From: Acanthamoeba castellanii str. Neff
Lineage: Eukaryota > Discosea > Longamoebia > Acanthamoebidae
DNA: 64,000 nt
NCBI RefSeq assembly: GCF_000313135.1
Contig: NW_004457313.1
Span: 1,055,588 to 1,119,587, forward strand
Direction: 5' to 3'
This document shows positions 38,161-48,500 of this stretch, in pieces. A program made the translations under genes and the position numbers. The notes under the pieces were generated by a model, which worked only from the letters and a program-made list of their open reading frames with translations, was not told where the DNA came from and searched no databases. The number at the start of each line of letters is the position of its first letter. The stretch's first letter is position 1.

Positions 38161-39150
38161 ATGATGCGTGAGGAGATGAGCGCAGTGGGGCGGCTGGAGA
38201 AGATGATTGCCACCGACGGTCTGCATGCGACCGTCTTTGTCACAGCCCCACTGCGGCCGTTCTATCCGCCAGTGCTGCAGCAACAGGCTCACTTGGAAGA
38301 ATACGCCTTGCCAGATCAGAGCCTCCCACCCAATGCCTACTTCAAGCCCATGTTCTTCACTTGGGCAGCTGCCAGGTGGGCACCATCCTACACCTGGACA
38401 AAGTTGAGCAGGGCAACAAGATTATTGCAGCCTCAAGACCCACCCCACCATCAACACCAACATCCACTGGCATGTCCTCAGCCAGGGGGTTGAACCCACC
38501 AGGATGGTCACAGGTAAATTTGGCCCATTACCCTATGGTGGCAACCAAAAAGACAGTGTCCTTGCTGAAGTGTTTGACATCTTCATCCAGACCACATACA
38601 ACTTGCAGTCATTTGAAATGAGAGGTCCAGTCATTTTGAAAAGTGATTTGTTTGTCAGTTTAACCTCATAAAAATGGTTTTGATAACACAAAAGGAAACC
38701 CTCAAAGGGTACAAGCACATACCAACCATTTTGTCCTGTGCAACATCTTTGTCAATGTTCACACAACTGGCCACCACAGCAGAGAGGGCTGCTTATTGAT
38801 GATGGCCCTGTGGGACACTGTTTCTGCCAGGCCTTGAACATACACTCAGTGTTCTATATTGAGGGACTTGAGATGAAAAAGATTTCATAAAAACTTGGAA
38901 TGAGTGGAGTTAGTGATTTTATCAGTGTGAGATGGAGCTTTGTTGATTTTATCTTCAGGAATAGTGCTCCAATTCAGCCCAAATGATGTGAGGTTCACCA
39001 TGAAGTGGATGTGAGAGTAGCATGTGGGCCACTGATTAGGAATTGATGGAGGGTATGAAAGCAAAGGCAAGGTGCATTTTGAAGTTGTTCAGTGGATCAC
39101 CAACACAAAACAAGCTAAGTTCAGATTTTCTGGATTGTGTACATGTCTGG
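38161..39150 (+). pseudogene. Broken AT-rich coding remnant, family unknown
   Basis: From an ATG at 38161, a coding-like frame (MMREEMSAVGRLEKMIATDG onward) runs to PMFFTWAAAR at about 38,375. Similar-looking protein continues in other frames: VGTILHLDKVEQGNKIIAA, then NTNIHWHVLSQGVEPTRMV, KFGPLPYGGNQKDSVLAEVF and RGPVILKSDLFV, ending at a stop near 38,670. Further fragments follow, including GHCFCQALNIHSVFYIEGLE (about 38,815), SPNDVRFTMKWM (about 38,977) and KVHFEVVQWITNTKQAKF (about 39,068), separated by stops. AT content rises sharply past 38,500. I could not name a family. It looks like one or more decayed genes of foreign or old origin, not a set of introns. Confidence 0.45.
38601..38683 (+). 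repeat. Left arm of an 84-bp inverted repeat
   Basis: This arm starts ACTTGCAGTCATTTGAAATG and ends GGTTTTGAT. It pairs in reverse complement with 39368-39451, differing at roughly five positions and one or two indels. It overlaps the end of the broken coding remnant (RGPVILKSD), and the other arm encodes a near-copy of that peptide on the opposite strand. Confidence 0.9.
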
Positions 39151-39367
39151 TTTTGTATTTTCAGTTGTCACACACATGTACATGATAGATTGGTCATTCC
39201 AGACCTTGACTGATGGCCCCATTACATCATCATATCTCTATGGTATCATTATGATGGTATTGTAAGCTGCCATTTCTCAAGATGCTCCCAATTTTGTCTT
39301 GCTATTCTTAAATTAAAACCATTTTTGTGTCAAAACTATTTTTATGAGCTTAAAATAAAACCATTTT

Positions 39368-39451
39368 ATCAAAACCATTCTTTGAGGTTAAACTCACAAA
39401 CAAAATCACTTTTCAAAATGACTGGACCTCTCATGTCAAATGACTGCAAGT
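39368..39451 (-). repeat. Right arm of the 84-bp inverted repeat
   Basis: Read on the minus strand, this arm encodes LQSFDMRGPVILKSD, matching LQSFEMRGPVILKSD of the left arm. The arms flank about 680 bases, so the unit could be a foldback or MITE-like insertion, or the product of an inverted duplication. Target-site duplications were not recognised. Confidence 0.9.
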
Positions 39452-39479
39452 TCAGGTTCTGACGTCATGTGTAATATTG

Positions 39480-39960
39480 TCTGCAAAATGGCCATAAAAA
39501 TCATCTGTCATCTGCATAAAATCATCTGCCATCTGCACAAATTCATTCACCATCTGCATAGAAATCATCTGTTGTCTGCAAAATGGCCATAAAAATCATC
39601 TGTCATCTGCATAAATTCATCTGCATCTGCATAAAAATCATCTGTTGTCTGCCAAAATGTCCATAAAAATCATCTGCCATCTGCATAGAAATCATCTGTC
39701 ATCTGCCAAAATGGCCATAAAAATATCTGCCATCTGCATAAAAATCATCTGTTGTCTGCAAAATGGCCATAAAAATCATCTGTCATCTTCATAAAAATCA
39801 TCTGTGAAATGGCCACAAAATCATCTGTCATCTGCATAAAAGTCATCTGTTGTCTTTAAAATCATCTGCAAAATGTCCATAAAAATCATCTGCCATCTGC
39901 ATAAAAGTCATCTGTTGTCTGTGAAATGGCCATATAAATCATCTGTCAACTGTCACTCAT
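39480..39960. repeat. CATCTG-type AT-rich minisatellite
   Basis: Irregular tandem copies built from ATAAAAATCATCTG, TCATCTGC and AAAATGGCC words, with units of roughly 22 to 35 bases, fill these 480 bases. Copies differ by substitutions and small indels. The composition contrasts strongly with flanking genes and resembles no intronic satellite elsewhere in the window. The stretch from 39,961 to 40,266 after it has no supported gene. Confidence 0.88.
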
Positions 39961-40266
39961 TACCCACCCTTACACAATTAGACAAAAACCAAAACAACAA
40001 ATTGTTGAAAATAACAAAGATACCACAAAAACCTCCCACTGCTGTCGACATAAAGCTGCTCCTGCCATGGTGGTGGCAGGCAATGGTTGGGGGTGCCTTA
40101 GCAGGCTGAGCCCAGGGGCACACAACAGTACAACATCTGCTCATGGCCAGGACTAATCGTCAGTCTACCACTCCTGCCTGCAAGATGTTACCCATTTCAT
40201 TAAAACTTGATAAAAATAGCCAGTGAACAGTCTCCACCAAGTCCATAACATAACATAAAACTGCAG

Positions 40267-40524
40267 TCAGCCCTCACTCTGTCTTGAGGCCTCTGCTAGC
40301 ACCCGGGCCACGACGCGCTCGATGTAATCGAACTCTGCGTCCCAGAGACTGTAGTCACGGTAAAAGGCCTGCCGCACAGCCTCAGTAAGGGCCTTGTAGC
40401 TGGTATCCGCTGGTGTCGTGTCTGCCAGGCGCTGACGAACCAAGTCCGCAACTGCAGCCATACGACCCTCAAAGTCGAGGGCGTCAAATTCCTCCTTCGT
40501 CGCACAGACCTTTCCCTGCGCCAT
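40267..40524 (-). CDS. Small hypothetical helical protein
   Basis: One exon encodes 85 residues beginning MAQGKVCATKEEFDALDFEG, with RMAAVADLVRQRLADTTPAD, SYKALTEAVRQAFYRDYS and FDYIERVVARVLAEASRQ. It is predicted to be mostly helical and amphipathic, with no signal peptide or membrane segment. Third-position G/C use is typical of the genome, which supports it being real even though no family was recognised. It diverges from the polyprenol reductase gene, 112 bases between ATGs, so the two probably share a promoter. Confidence 0.65.
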   Translation of the reverse strand: MAQGKVCATKEEFDALDFEGRMAAVADLVRQRLADTTPADTSYKALTEAVRQAFYRDYSLWDAEFDYIERVVARVLAEASRQSEG

Positions 40525-40636
40525 GCTGTCGGTTTTGTTGGTTTCAATTTTGATTTTTGAAGGCAAGGTCGGGCGAAATAAAACAGATGTTTCATTTTGT
40601 TTTTTTTTTAATTCCTTTTCTTCACTTTGCGTTTGG

Positions 40637-41713
40637 ATGAGGCTGGGGAGCGAAGAGGCCGTGCAGGCAGCGCGCTGGGGCGTGTGGTGCGCGTGGGGTG
40701 GCGCGCTGACGCTGTTCGGCCTCAAGTTGGCGTGGCGCTGGCTCGACGGTCTGACCTCGTTCGGGAAGACTACGCTGGCCCCGCCACCGCTGCCCCATCA
40801 ACTTCTGGGCTTCTCCTCGCGGGTGGTCTTCACCTCGGCCTATGCCGGTGGCTCACTTCTCAACGCCATGCTCCTTCTATTCGCCTTTCTCGTCATCCTC
40901 AGCTTCCCCTCATCTTCATCTCCGCTCTACACACAATTTTTCAATTCATTTTCTTCCTCTACTTCTTCATCTACGGTGCGCCTGTGGTCATGGTCAGCTT
41001 ATGCAAGCGCGGGTTCGTGGTACCTGATGTTCGGTTCGCTGTTGGAACTGCATCTGCTGCGACGACTTTACGAGTGCCTGTGCGTGCATCGCTTCTCACC
41101 ACGGCCCGTGAGCGACGCCAATGCCATGTTCGCTGGCGGGTACTACTTCTTCGTGTGCCTCGCGCCTTGGGTCGAGTTCGTGGCGGACACCTGGACCGCA
41201 CCGGCGGTCGAACACGACCAAGAGACGACATCGACGTTCAGCCCAATCACGTCGGTGTGCGGGTGCTGCCTCTTCTTCTTCGCCAGCTGGCACCAGCATG
41301 TGTGCCATCGCATCCTGGCGCGGCTACGAACCACATCAACTCATTCGTCGTCGCCATCGTCGTCGACATCGACGCACGTCGACGCCCACGGAGCGACACG
41401 ACGACGCACCCCAAGCCACGAGCTACAGAAGAAGGCCCAGCTGGTGTCGGCGCCGGGCCAGGAGGGCCGCTACGGGCTGCCGACAGGCGATTGGTTCGAG
41501 TACGTGTCTTCGCCGCACTACCTGGCCGAGATCCTGATCTACGTGGCCTTCGTGATGATCACCGGCGGCCGGGTGGTGTGCCTGTGGCTCATCCTCGCCT
41601 TCGTCGTGGCCAACCTCACCCGCTCGGCCCTGCAGACCCACCGGTGGTACCAGGGCCTGTTTCCCGCGGCTCTGCCCAAGCACCGCCGGGCACTCTTCCC
41701 CTGTCTTCTCTGA
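40637..41713 (+). CDS. SRD5A3: Polyprenol reductase (SRD5A3-type)
   Basis: A single exon encodes 358 residues with several hydrophobic spans, consistent with an ER multi-pass membrane enzyme. The C-terminal steroid 5-alpha-reductase region is clear: GDWFEYVSSPHYLAEILIYV, then VANLTRSALQTHRWYQGLFP, with a tail HRRALFPCLL. These are the motifs of the SRD5A3/DFG10 branch, which reduces polyprenol to dolichol for N-glycosylation using NADPH. A Ser-rich hydrophilic stretch near residues 90-110 is unusual and could be a missed intron, though the frame stays open. The start is the first Met before the conserved N-terminal helix. Confidence 0.85.
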   Translation: MRLGSEEAVQAARWGVWCAWGGALTLFGLKLAWRWLDGLTSFGKTTLAPPPLPHQLLGFSSRVVFTSAYAGGSLLNAMLLLFAFLVILSFPSSSSPLYTQFFNSFSSSTSSSTVRLWSWSAYASAGSWYLMFGSLLELHLLRRLYECLCVHRFSPRPVSDANAMFAGGYYFFVCLAPWVEFVADTWTAPAVEHDQETTSTFSPITSVCGCCLFFFASWHQHVCHRILARLRTTSTHSSSPSSSTSTHVDAHGATRRRTPSHELQKKAQLVSAPGQEGRYGLPTGDWFEYVSSPHYLAEILIYVAFVMITGGRVVCLWLILAFVVANLTRSALQTHRWYQGLFPAALPKHRRALFPCLL

Positions 41714-41878
41714 CCTGTTGGCCGTGTGAAAGCCACAAGAAGGCGATCCACGTGTGCACGTGCGAACGACGGCCAAGACCTATGTATGAGACAACACCAA
41801 TCACACGCGCACAACAGCGTATGAAGAAAAATAGAAAAGAAGAAATCAGCAATATATTAGCATTCACAAAAGCCTGAG

Positions 41879-43924
41879 ATGGAGTTGGGCAAGCTGGTGG
41901 AGGTCCTCAAATCGTTGGCCCCCGTAGAGCTGGCAGGGAGCTGGGACAACGTGGGTCTCCTCTTGCAACCTTCGCAGAGGAAAGACGTCTCCCTCATCGT
42001 ACTCACGATTGACCTCACCGAGCAAGTTTTGGATGAAATCATTCGCATCAAGGTTGATGTTCCTCCATTGCCGATTTGAAATTGATGTAAGGAGGGTGGA
42101 GCCATTTAATGTGTTCAAATCAAATGCAGAAGGAGAAGGGGACGGAGGGAACGACGATGATCGTGTCCTACCACCCGCCCATCTTTCAATCGATGAAGCG
42201 TCTCACTCAAGCCGACGTCAAGCAACGCATCGTGATTCGTTGCATAGAAAATCAGTGCGCCATCTACTCGCCTCACTCTGCGCTGGTACCGACGAGTCCC
42301 CTCTGCCATTGTCTGTCAGTATTGGCTAACCACTGCGGCGGTGGACCACTGCAGGACAGCGTGGCTGGCGGCATCAACGACTGGCTTGCTGAAGGTGCCG
42401 CCTCTCATGCCGTCGCACGCCATCGCACACGCACACGCCGTTGCACACGCCGTCGCACGCCGTCGCACACGCCGCACACGCACGCATGGTGGCAGCGAGC
42501 TAACTGTGCGAACTTGGAATCGGTGGCCGCCTACTAGGCCTGGGCGAGGGCCACAGCGAGGTGCTGCAGTCGCTCTCTTTCCCCAAGGATAGCAACTACA
42601 CCCACAAGGTGGTGGTCTACGTGCCCGAGGACTGCGTCGATACTATGCGATCAGCGCTCGCCGACATCGGAGTCGGGGTACGCGCGTTTCCTTCACAAAC
42701 GCGCCTCTTCTCTGCGTTCCTGCAATTCACGTCCCTGGCCCTTAACCCCTCGTTCTTGTGTGCGAAGGCGATCGGAGCGTACAAGCAGTGTGCTTTCTAC
42801 AATCCAGGCGTGGGCAGCTGGTTCGCCACTGACGCTTCGAATCCAGGTACCACGTCTCGGCTTTTCTCACGCGCACAGAACCGGACCTTGACCCTTGAGT
42901 TACAACTCCCCAACTGCCAGTGGTTGGCGAGAGGAACATGCTCGAGAAGCACAGCGAGTGCCGTCTCGAGATGAACTGCGGCAAGCGACAGGTGCGCTGT
43001 TGTGAGCGGTGGCGTGATGGACCATCGTCCGTCCGCTGACCTGATGGTCGGTACCTGATGCACGTCTTTCTTTTTTTCCCTCGCGATTCGCCAGCTGGTC
43101 GAGCTGGAGAAGGTCATTCGGTCGGTGCACCCCTTCGAGGAGCCTGCTTGGGAGGCATACCCGCTCGCCGACATTCCGTCATCCACCACCGGCTCGGGTG
43201 CGCCTCAACCGTCCCTCCCCTCTATACGGTCCTACGTATGGGATTGAAAGGGCTTCTTACACTGGCGCGATGGTACGACGACCCAGGTCGCGTGCGAGTT
43301 CTCAGCGAGGCCGTGGAGCTGCGCGCTCTCATCGACCGAGTCAAAGCGATGCTCAATCTCAAGTAATATAGAGCCCCTCGCCTTCTCTACACCCTCGTAC
43401 CTCCCATCCACGGGGCGTTCAGCCGTTGCTTACACTTTGCGTCGTGTTCCGTGCGCGGTGTCGATTTAGGACTGTGCGGCTGGCGGTCTCCCCCAAGCAC
43501 TCTCTGCAGAGCGCCGTGAAGAGGGTGGCCATGTGCGCCGGCTCTGGCGGCTCCGTGGTCAAGTCCGCCCGGGCAGACGTGTACCTTACGGGTACCTCTC
43601 CACCTGGCCCTACGCACTTGGGCAAGGGAAAGTGTTGTTGGCCCCTGGCTCACGCAGTGTGCGACGTGGTTCAGGCGAAATGAGTCATCACGAGGTTCTC
43701 GATGCGTTGGCCAAGGGGACGTCCGTCATTCTGTGTGAGCACACCAACACGGAAAGGTACAATCGCATGACCGCACACGCAGGTGTGTGCACACACCTAA
43801 TCTGTACACTTTGATCGACAGGGGCTACTTGCCGGTCTTCAAGACTATGCTCGAGGAGAAGCTGCAGGGCAAGATTGACGTCCACATCGCCACCACCGAC
43901 GCCGACCCCTTGACTGTGGTATGA
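41879..43924 (+). CDS. NIF3-like (DUF34) metal-binding protein
   Basis: About ten short exons. Recognisable NIF3 blocks in order: LVEVLKSLAPVELAGSWDNV, VGLLLQPSQ, VSYHPPIFQSMKRLT, CAIYSPHSAL, SVAGGINDWLAEG, GAYKQCAFYNPGVGSWF, SVHPFEEPAWEAYPLAD, TVRLAVSPKHSLQSAV, ADVYLTGEMSHHEVLDAL and VILCEHTNTER. The metal-binding histidines of the SYHPPIF and SHHE motifs are present. NIF3 proteins form di-metal oligomers; a GTP cyclohydrolase-like activity has been proposed, but the cellular role is unsettled. The protein is of the full-length type that carries the inserted middle domain (YNPGVGSWF to HPFEEP), as in bacterial and human NIF3L1. Confidence 0.87.
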
Positions 43925-44160
43925 CACAGTCTGCCTGGGGAAACGGAATGGACCGACAATGGCTTTACACCAATTCGCCAAAAACAGTATGTTCTAAAAC
44001 ATTCGTGCACATCAGCGGAATCCACGCACCATATGTTGTGTGGTTGCACGGTCTTGTGCTACACGTATGATACTTTTGTGTGGCCCGACGTTGTTGTAAG
44101 GGACGAGGCTGCAACAAGTTGTGAACACAACCCCCACCACAAACTGAACTGGCCACAAGC

Positions 44161-44571
44161 ATGAAGAAGAGCCGCGTCGCCGCCTGCCTGCTCTGCCTTG
44201 CCACCTGCTTGGCTCTCCTTGTCTGCCATGCTGACGGACAGGCCGCCTCACCTCCGATAGAGCAAGTGCCACCACTATTGTCGCCCTCGCCATCGACTCC
44301 TGCTCGTGAAGTGGGGATTGCTCCACCGCCGCCCACGTCGCCATCCCCTCTGAAGCAGCAGCATCGACACTCGCCCTACCCGCAAGGGATCGAGACCCTG
44401 CCCGCAGGCTGGGCCGTGGTCATCGCGCTCGCGATCATCGCCGCGGGCACCGCAGCCGCCACAGCCCTCTGGCTCAAGCGACTACGACACAGCCGGGCGC
44501 TGCAGCCGCTGCGCCACTCCGTCCGACCACCCACAACCATCGTGCCCGGACTTGCTATCGCTTCGTCCTGA
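44161..44571 (+). CDS. Small type I membrane protein, Pro-rich ectodomain
   Basis: One exon encodes 136 residues. It has a signal peptide (MKKSRVAACLLCLATCLALL, cleaved probably after HADGQA), a Pro/Ser-rich ectodomain of about 55 residues, a hydrophobic span GWAVVIALAIIAAGTAAATA, then a basic cytoplasmic tail with LWLKRLRHSRALQPLRHSV. No Cys is predicted in the mature ectodomain. No family was recognised; the layout suggests a surface or secretory-pathway protein. It converges with the MerT-MerP-like gene, about 110 bases between stops. Confidence 0.7.
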   Translation: MKKSRVAACLLCLATCLALLVCHADGQAASPPIEQVPPLLSPSPSTPAREVGIAPPPPTSPSPLKQQHRHSPYPQGIETLPAGWAVVIALAIIAAGTAAATALWLKRLRHSRALQPLRHSVRPPTTIVPGLAIASS

Positions 44572-44679
44572 TCAGCGCCGGGGACAATCAACCACGAGGT
44601 GTGCTCGAGGCTGGTTGCATGTAAATAACGTATACCTAAGTCAGGCATGATATACTATATAAATATGTATGGTGTGTGA

Positions 44680-45389
44680 CTATGGTACGGGCGTGGCGAC
44701 CGTAGAGGGAGTGGAGGTGATTGTCTCGCGACGCAGCACCCGGGCTGTGAAGGCTACGTCGGCGATGGCCTGCTCGATGCGCTGATCGGTGAGCGCGGCA
44801 GCGTGGAGGGCGGGCACGGTGATGTCGCCCTGGCCGGTCCCGTAGGCCAGGTTCACCCGGGCACACCGATCGAGCCTCAGCAAGGCGTTGATGGCGCGGT
44901 TCTCGCACGCCGCGCAGTGCAGCCCATCGACGTGGACAAAGATTCGAGTAGTGCCCTGCTGGTAGGAGCAGGCTTGATTTGTGGAGTCGGCGTTCGAGTC
45001 CGTGCTTGCAAAGACGTGTCGCTGGATGGGTGCAAGGAGGAGGTCAGGGCGAGCGTTGACGGCGGCCAAGAGCTCGGGCGAGAACGAGAGCAGGAGAACA
45101 ATCGCCGCGGTGATGGCAAATCGAATCTTCTTGGCGCGCTTGACCTCCTCCACACACGCTCGCCCCCCTTGCCCTTTTTCTTGGCCTCGGGCTGGCATGG
45201 AGCAAGCACGTCCGTGTAGAAGCTGTAGCCGAGTCCACCCAACGCGAACAGGAGGAAGAACCATCGATAGGGTCCCAGAATTGTGTTGAATCCAGCGCAT
45301 CCAATCGAGAAGATATTGAGGACCAGCTGCACCACGCAGCAGCTCGATGCCAGCAGCCCACCTGCCAGCGCTGCTCCGTACCTCTGCAT
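44680..45389 (-). CDS. MerT-MerP-like metal transporter fusion
   Basis: The N-terminal half resembles bacterial mercuric transporter MerT: LAGGLLASSCCVVQLVL contains the vicinal Cys pair of the first membrane helix, GPYRWFFLLFALGGLGYSF forms the second, a loop bears PCQPE and RACVEEV (matching the second Cys pair), and FAITAAIVLLLSFSPELLAA is the third helix. The C-terminal half is a heavy-metal-associated domain, VHVDGLHCAACENRAINALL, with CxxC as in MerP. The two halves are in different reading frames, joined at a GGGGGG/AAAAA tract (about 45,162-45,180); an assembly indel is likely because both halves look intact. Substrate unknown: mercury, copper or another soft metal. Bacterial origin is suggested by the family's known distribution. 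Confidence 0.78.
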
Positions 45390-45531
45390 CTGATCTTGGT
45401 GTTTATTTATTAATTTTCTTTTCTTTTCCACTTTTCTCTTCCTGACGTCAGCGTCGGAACAGAAATGTTTCTGGCGCGCAAAAGAAAACCAAGCACAAAC
45501 TCGCAACGGCTCCGATCAAACGATCCAGAAG

Positions 45532-48500
45532 ATGCTTGCTCCCGATGGAATGGGCCAATTTATGGCCCACAGCACGGTACGCCTCATTTGTTCTTCTTTC
45601 AACAACGTCTCCATCTGAGAGGGCGCTGTGGACGCACTGCACGCTGCGCTGGCTCTCATATCCGAGCGCGAGAACCGGCTGAGGCCACAAATGCTCATCT
45701 TTATTCTACTCGATTCTGTTGATGCATGCACGCAGACGCATCCCAAATACCTACACAGCAACAGTACCTCCCATGTGTGGGCGTTTGGCGCTATTGCTGA
45801 GCTTGTTGGTGCGTCCTGCTCTCCGAAGATCTCGTCTTGTAGTGCAAAATCTCATCTCTTTCATTTTGAAGACAATGCACTGGATGCCGGTGCGTCCAAA
45901 TTTCACATTGATCTGCTGACAACCTCGCAGCTCTTTTCTATCAAGCCCGAGCCAGGTACGTTCAACGTTCCATCCTTCTACACAATTCACCCCCGACGGA
46001 CACTAATTGGTGGCACCAGGACGGCGCTCAAGTTCTGCCAGGAAGCCTGACCCGTTCGTCTTGACGTTTCGGGATGATGGCAAGGGAATGACCCCTCTGG
46101 AGCTCCACAAGATGCTCTCGTTCGGTCACTGCGACAAGGTGCGCCCAACAGTGCGGTGTTTGCACACTTTCAGCTCGAAGAGGCTAGAGGGCTCACACGA
46201 TCGGGGTGCACTGGCTTCTCTACCGGATTCTGCAGGACCAGCACGTCAGCGTGAATGGTCAGGTGATGCCCATCGGACACTACGGCAATGGCTTCAAGTC
46301 AGGTTCCATGCGCTTGGGCAAGGATGCGTTGGTGTTTACCAAGTCTAAGAAAACGCAGTCGGTCGGACTCCTTTCTCAGGTACGACTTGTTGTAGGAGAT
46401 CCTTCTTCTTCTTCTTCCGTTGTGTGCGCGTTTCGTGTTCTAACAAGCCTTCTTGCAGACGTTCCTTACAGAAACCAACGCTGCGGAGGTTCTAGTTCCC
46501 ATCGTCAGCTGGGACAACGACACAGGAGAGGTTTGACGCGCTCTGGCTTTGGCTGAGTTGTTTTGAGGTGGTGCTGACGCTTGACTCACAATGCAGGCCA
46601 TCAGTGTGGGCTATTACGGCAAGTCACTAAACATAACGCCGATAAGCACCAGCCCCCAACTGACCGAAGCGTTCAAAGCCAACGTCAAGGTGAGTCGCTC
46701 CTGAACTGAGAAACTTACAACCGAATGAAGCAATTGACCGCTGGTTGTGACAGGTGATCAACAAGTACTCGCCCTACGAATCCACCGCAGCTCTGCGGGT
46801 AGCGCTCGACAAAATTCAGGTATTTTTGATTTAAACCTTTATACCTCGACTACTACGACGAGTGTCTAAGCTCTAACAATATATGCTGTTAATGTATAGG
46901 GTACCGGCACACATGTTGTCGTGTACAACCTCCGCAAGCCTGAACAAGCCGATGATCCGTGCGAGTTTTCGCTTGAGGATAACGTAGCTATCCCTTACGC
47001 TTCGTTCCCCTGCTTAAATCTAACCAATCCACTCACGCACACTACACGGCAGTCAGGCTTAGGGCTCAAGCACGATATTCAGCTAGCTAAGTGCATGTGG
47101 GACGAGGTCACAGTTGCCGCAGGCCACACGCTGGCGCCTTTGTACTATTCGCTCCGCGAGTATACTTCCATTCTCTACCTCAACCCGCGCATGCAGGTAC
47201 TTTTGTTTTCCGCCGACACAACGACCATTCATTCGAACTCACCTTCAGGGGTTTCTTTACGTGGTGATAGATTTGGATCCGCGGGCACAAAGTTCAGCTG
47301 CGCAAACTTGAGCACTGCCTCTACGAGCCCCGGGAGTGTACCTACAAATCCAAGGCCGCCGATGGCATGGCCGAACCGGTAACTGTCACCCTCGGATTCA
47401 ACAAGGTACCTTCCTCAACCCATCACCACGCCTGGTTCCCCACCGTCAGCACCAACCTTCTCAAACGGTGATTTCCACGCGTACCGCACACTGCAGTTTT
47501 CCGATAAGGAGCATTTTGGCATGATGATCTACCACCGGGATCGGCTCATCAAGTGCTTCCTGCATGTGGGTTATCAGCTGTCGCCGGACTCTCGAGGAGT
47601 CGGTGTGATTGGCGTCGTACGTGCTCTCTTCGTTTACCATGTCAGACTTGTGCACGCGTGTCATCTCACGACTTTTTTTTTGTGCTTATCACATTCAGCT
47701 GAACGTGAACGCGCTGCAGCCCACGCACAACAAACAGTCCTTTATTATGGACAACAACTATCGCCTGCTCGTCAACAACCTCAAGGATCAACTGGCCAAA
47801 TACTGGTATACCCACCAGCCCCAATTATTATTATTTTATAGTTTGTTTATTTAATCCATTTATTGCCTTGTCTTCTCACTGCCTCGCTAACCACCCACTC
47901 CACCCTCCCGGTTGACAACAGGTCCACCGTGACCAGCAAGGGTACGCTCACAGAGTTCTGGCATAAGCTGAGCAAGGCGAAGAGCAGGGTACACCTCCCA
48001 CCCATCCCTTCACCCGCCTTTATTTCATGGCCCCGCTCATCTCCGTCCGCTGTGCAGGGCAAAATTTGTATCCAATGCACCAAATGCATGAAGTGGCGGA
48101 GCGTCAACAAAGGCGAGATCCCGGAGCTGGTACGTCGCTTTTGTTGCGCACTCAACACGACTCAATGTGAGGAGGACTTAACGATTTGTTGCGTGCGTGC
48201 ATGCCTCTAGTGGGAGTGTAAGATGGAACCGGGATATAGCTGCAGTGTGCCTCAGCGGCTGCCCAAGATCGAAAAACTCATCAAGCGGAATGCTGCCGCT
48301 GATCTCGGCGATGTTGAGAAAAAGCTCGAGGAACAGGTCATCAAGATTGAGAAGAGGCACAAGGACACCCTGACCAAGGTCTGGCGCTGTGTTGTGTGTG
48401 TGTGTGTGTGTGTCGCGTCTGCCTTTCCATGTGTCCTGACTACTTATTTGCAGCTGCGCGCGGTCAAAGCCAAAGAGCTGGCGACGATGACGGGCTTCCC

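Noticed and set aside
39480..39960. Possible CRISPR or centromere-like repeats
   Set aside because: Repeats are irregular, imperfect and lack unique spacers of constant length. The array is only 480 bases.
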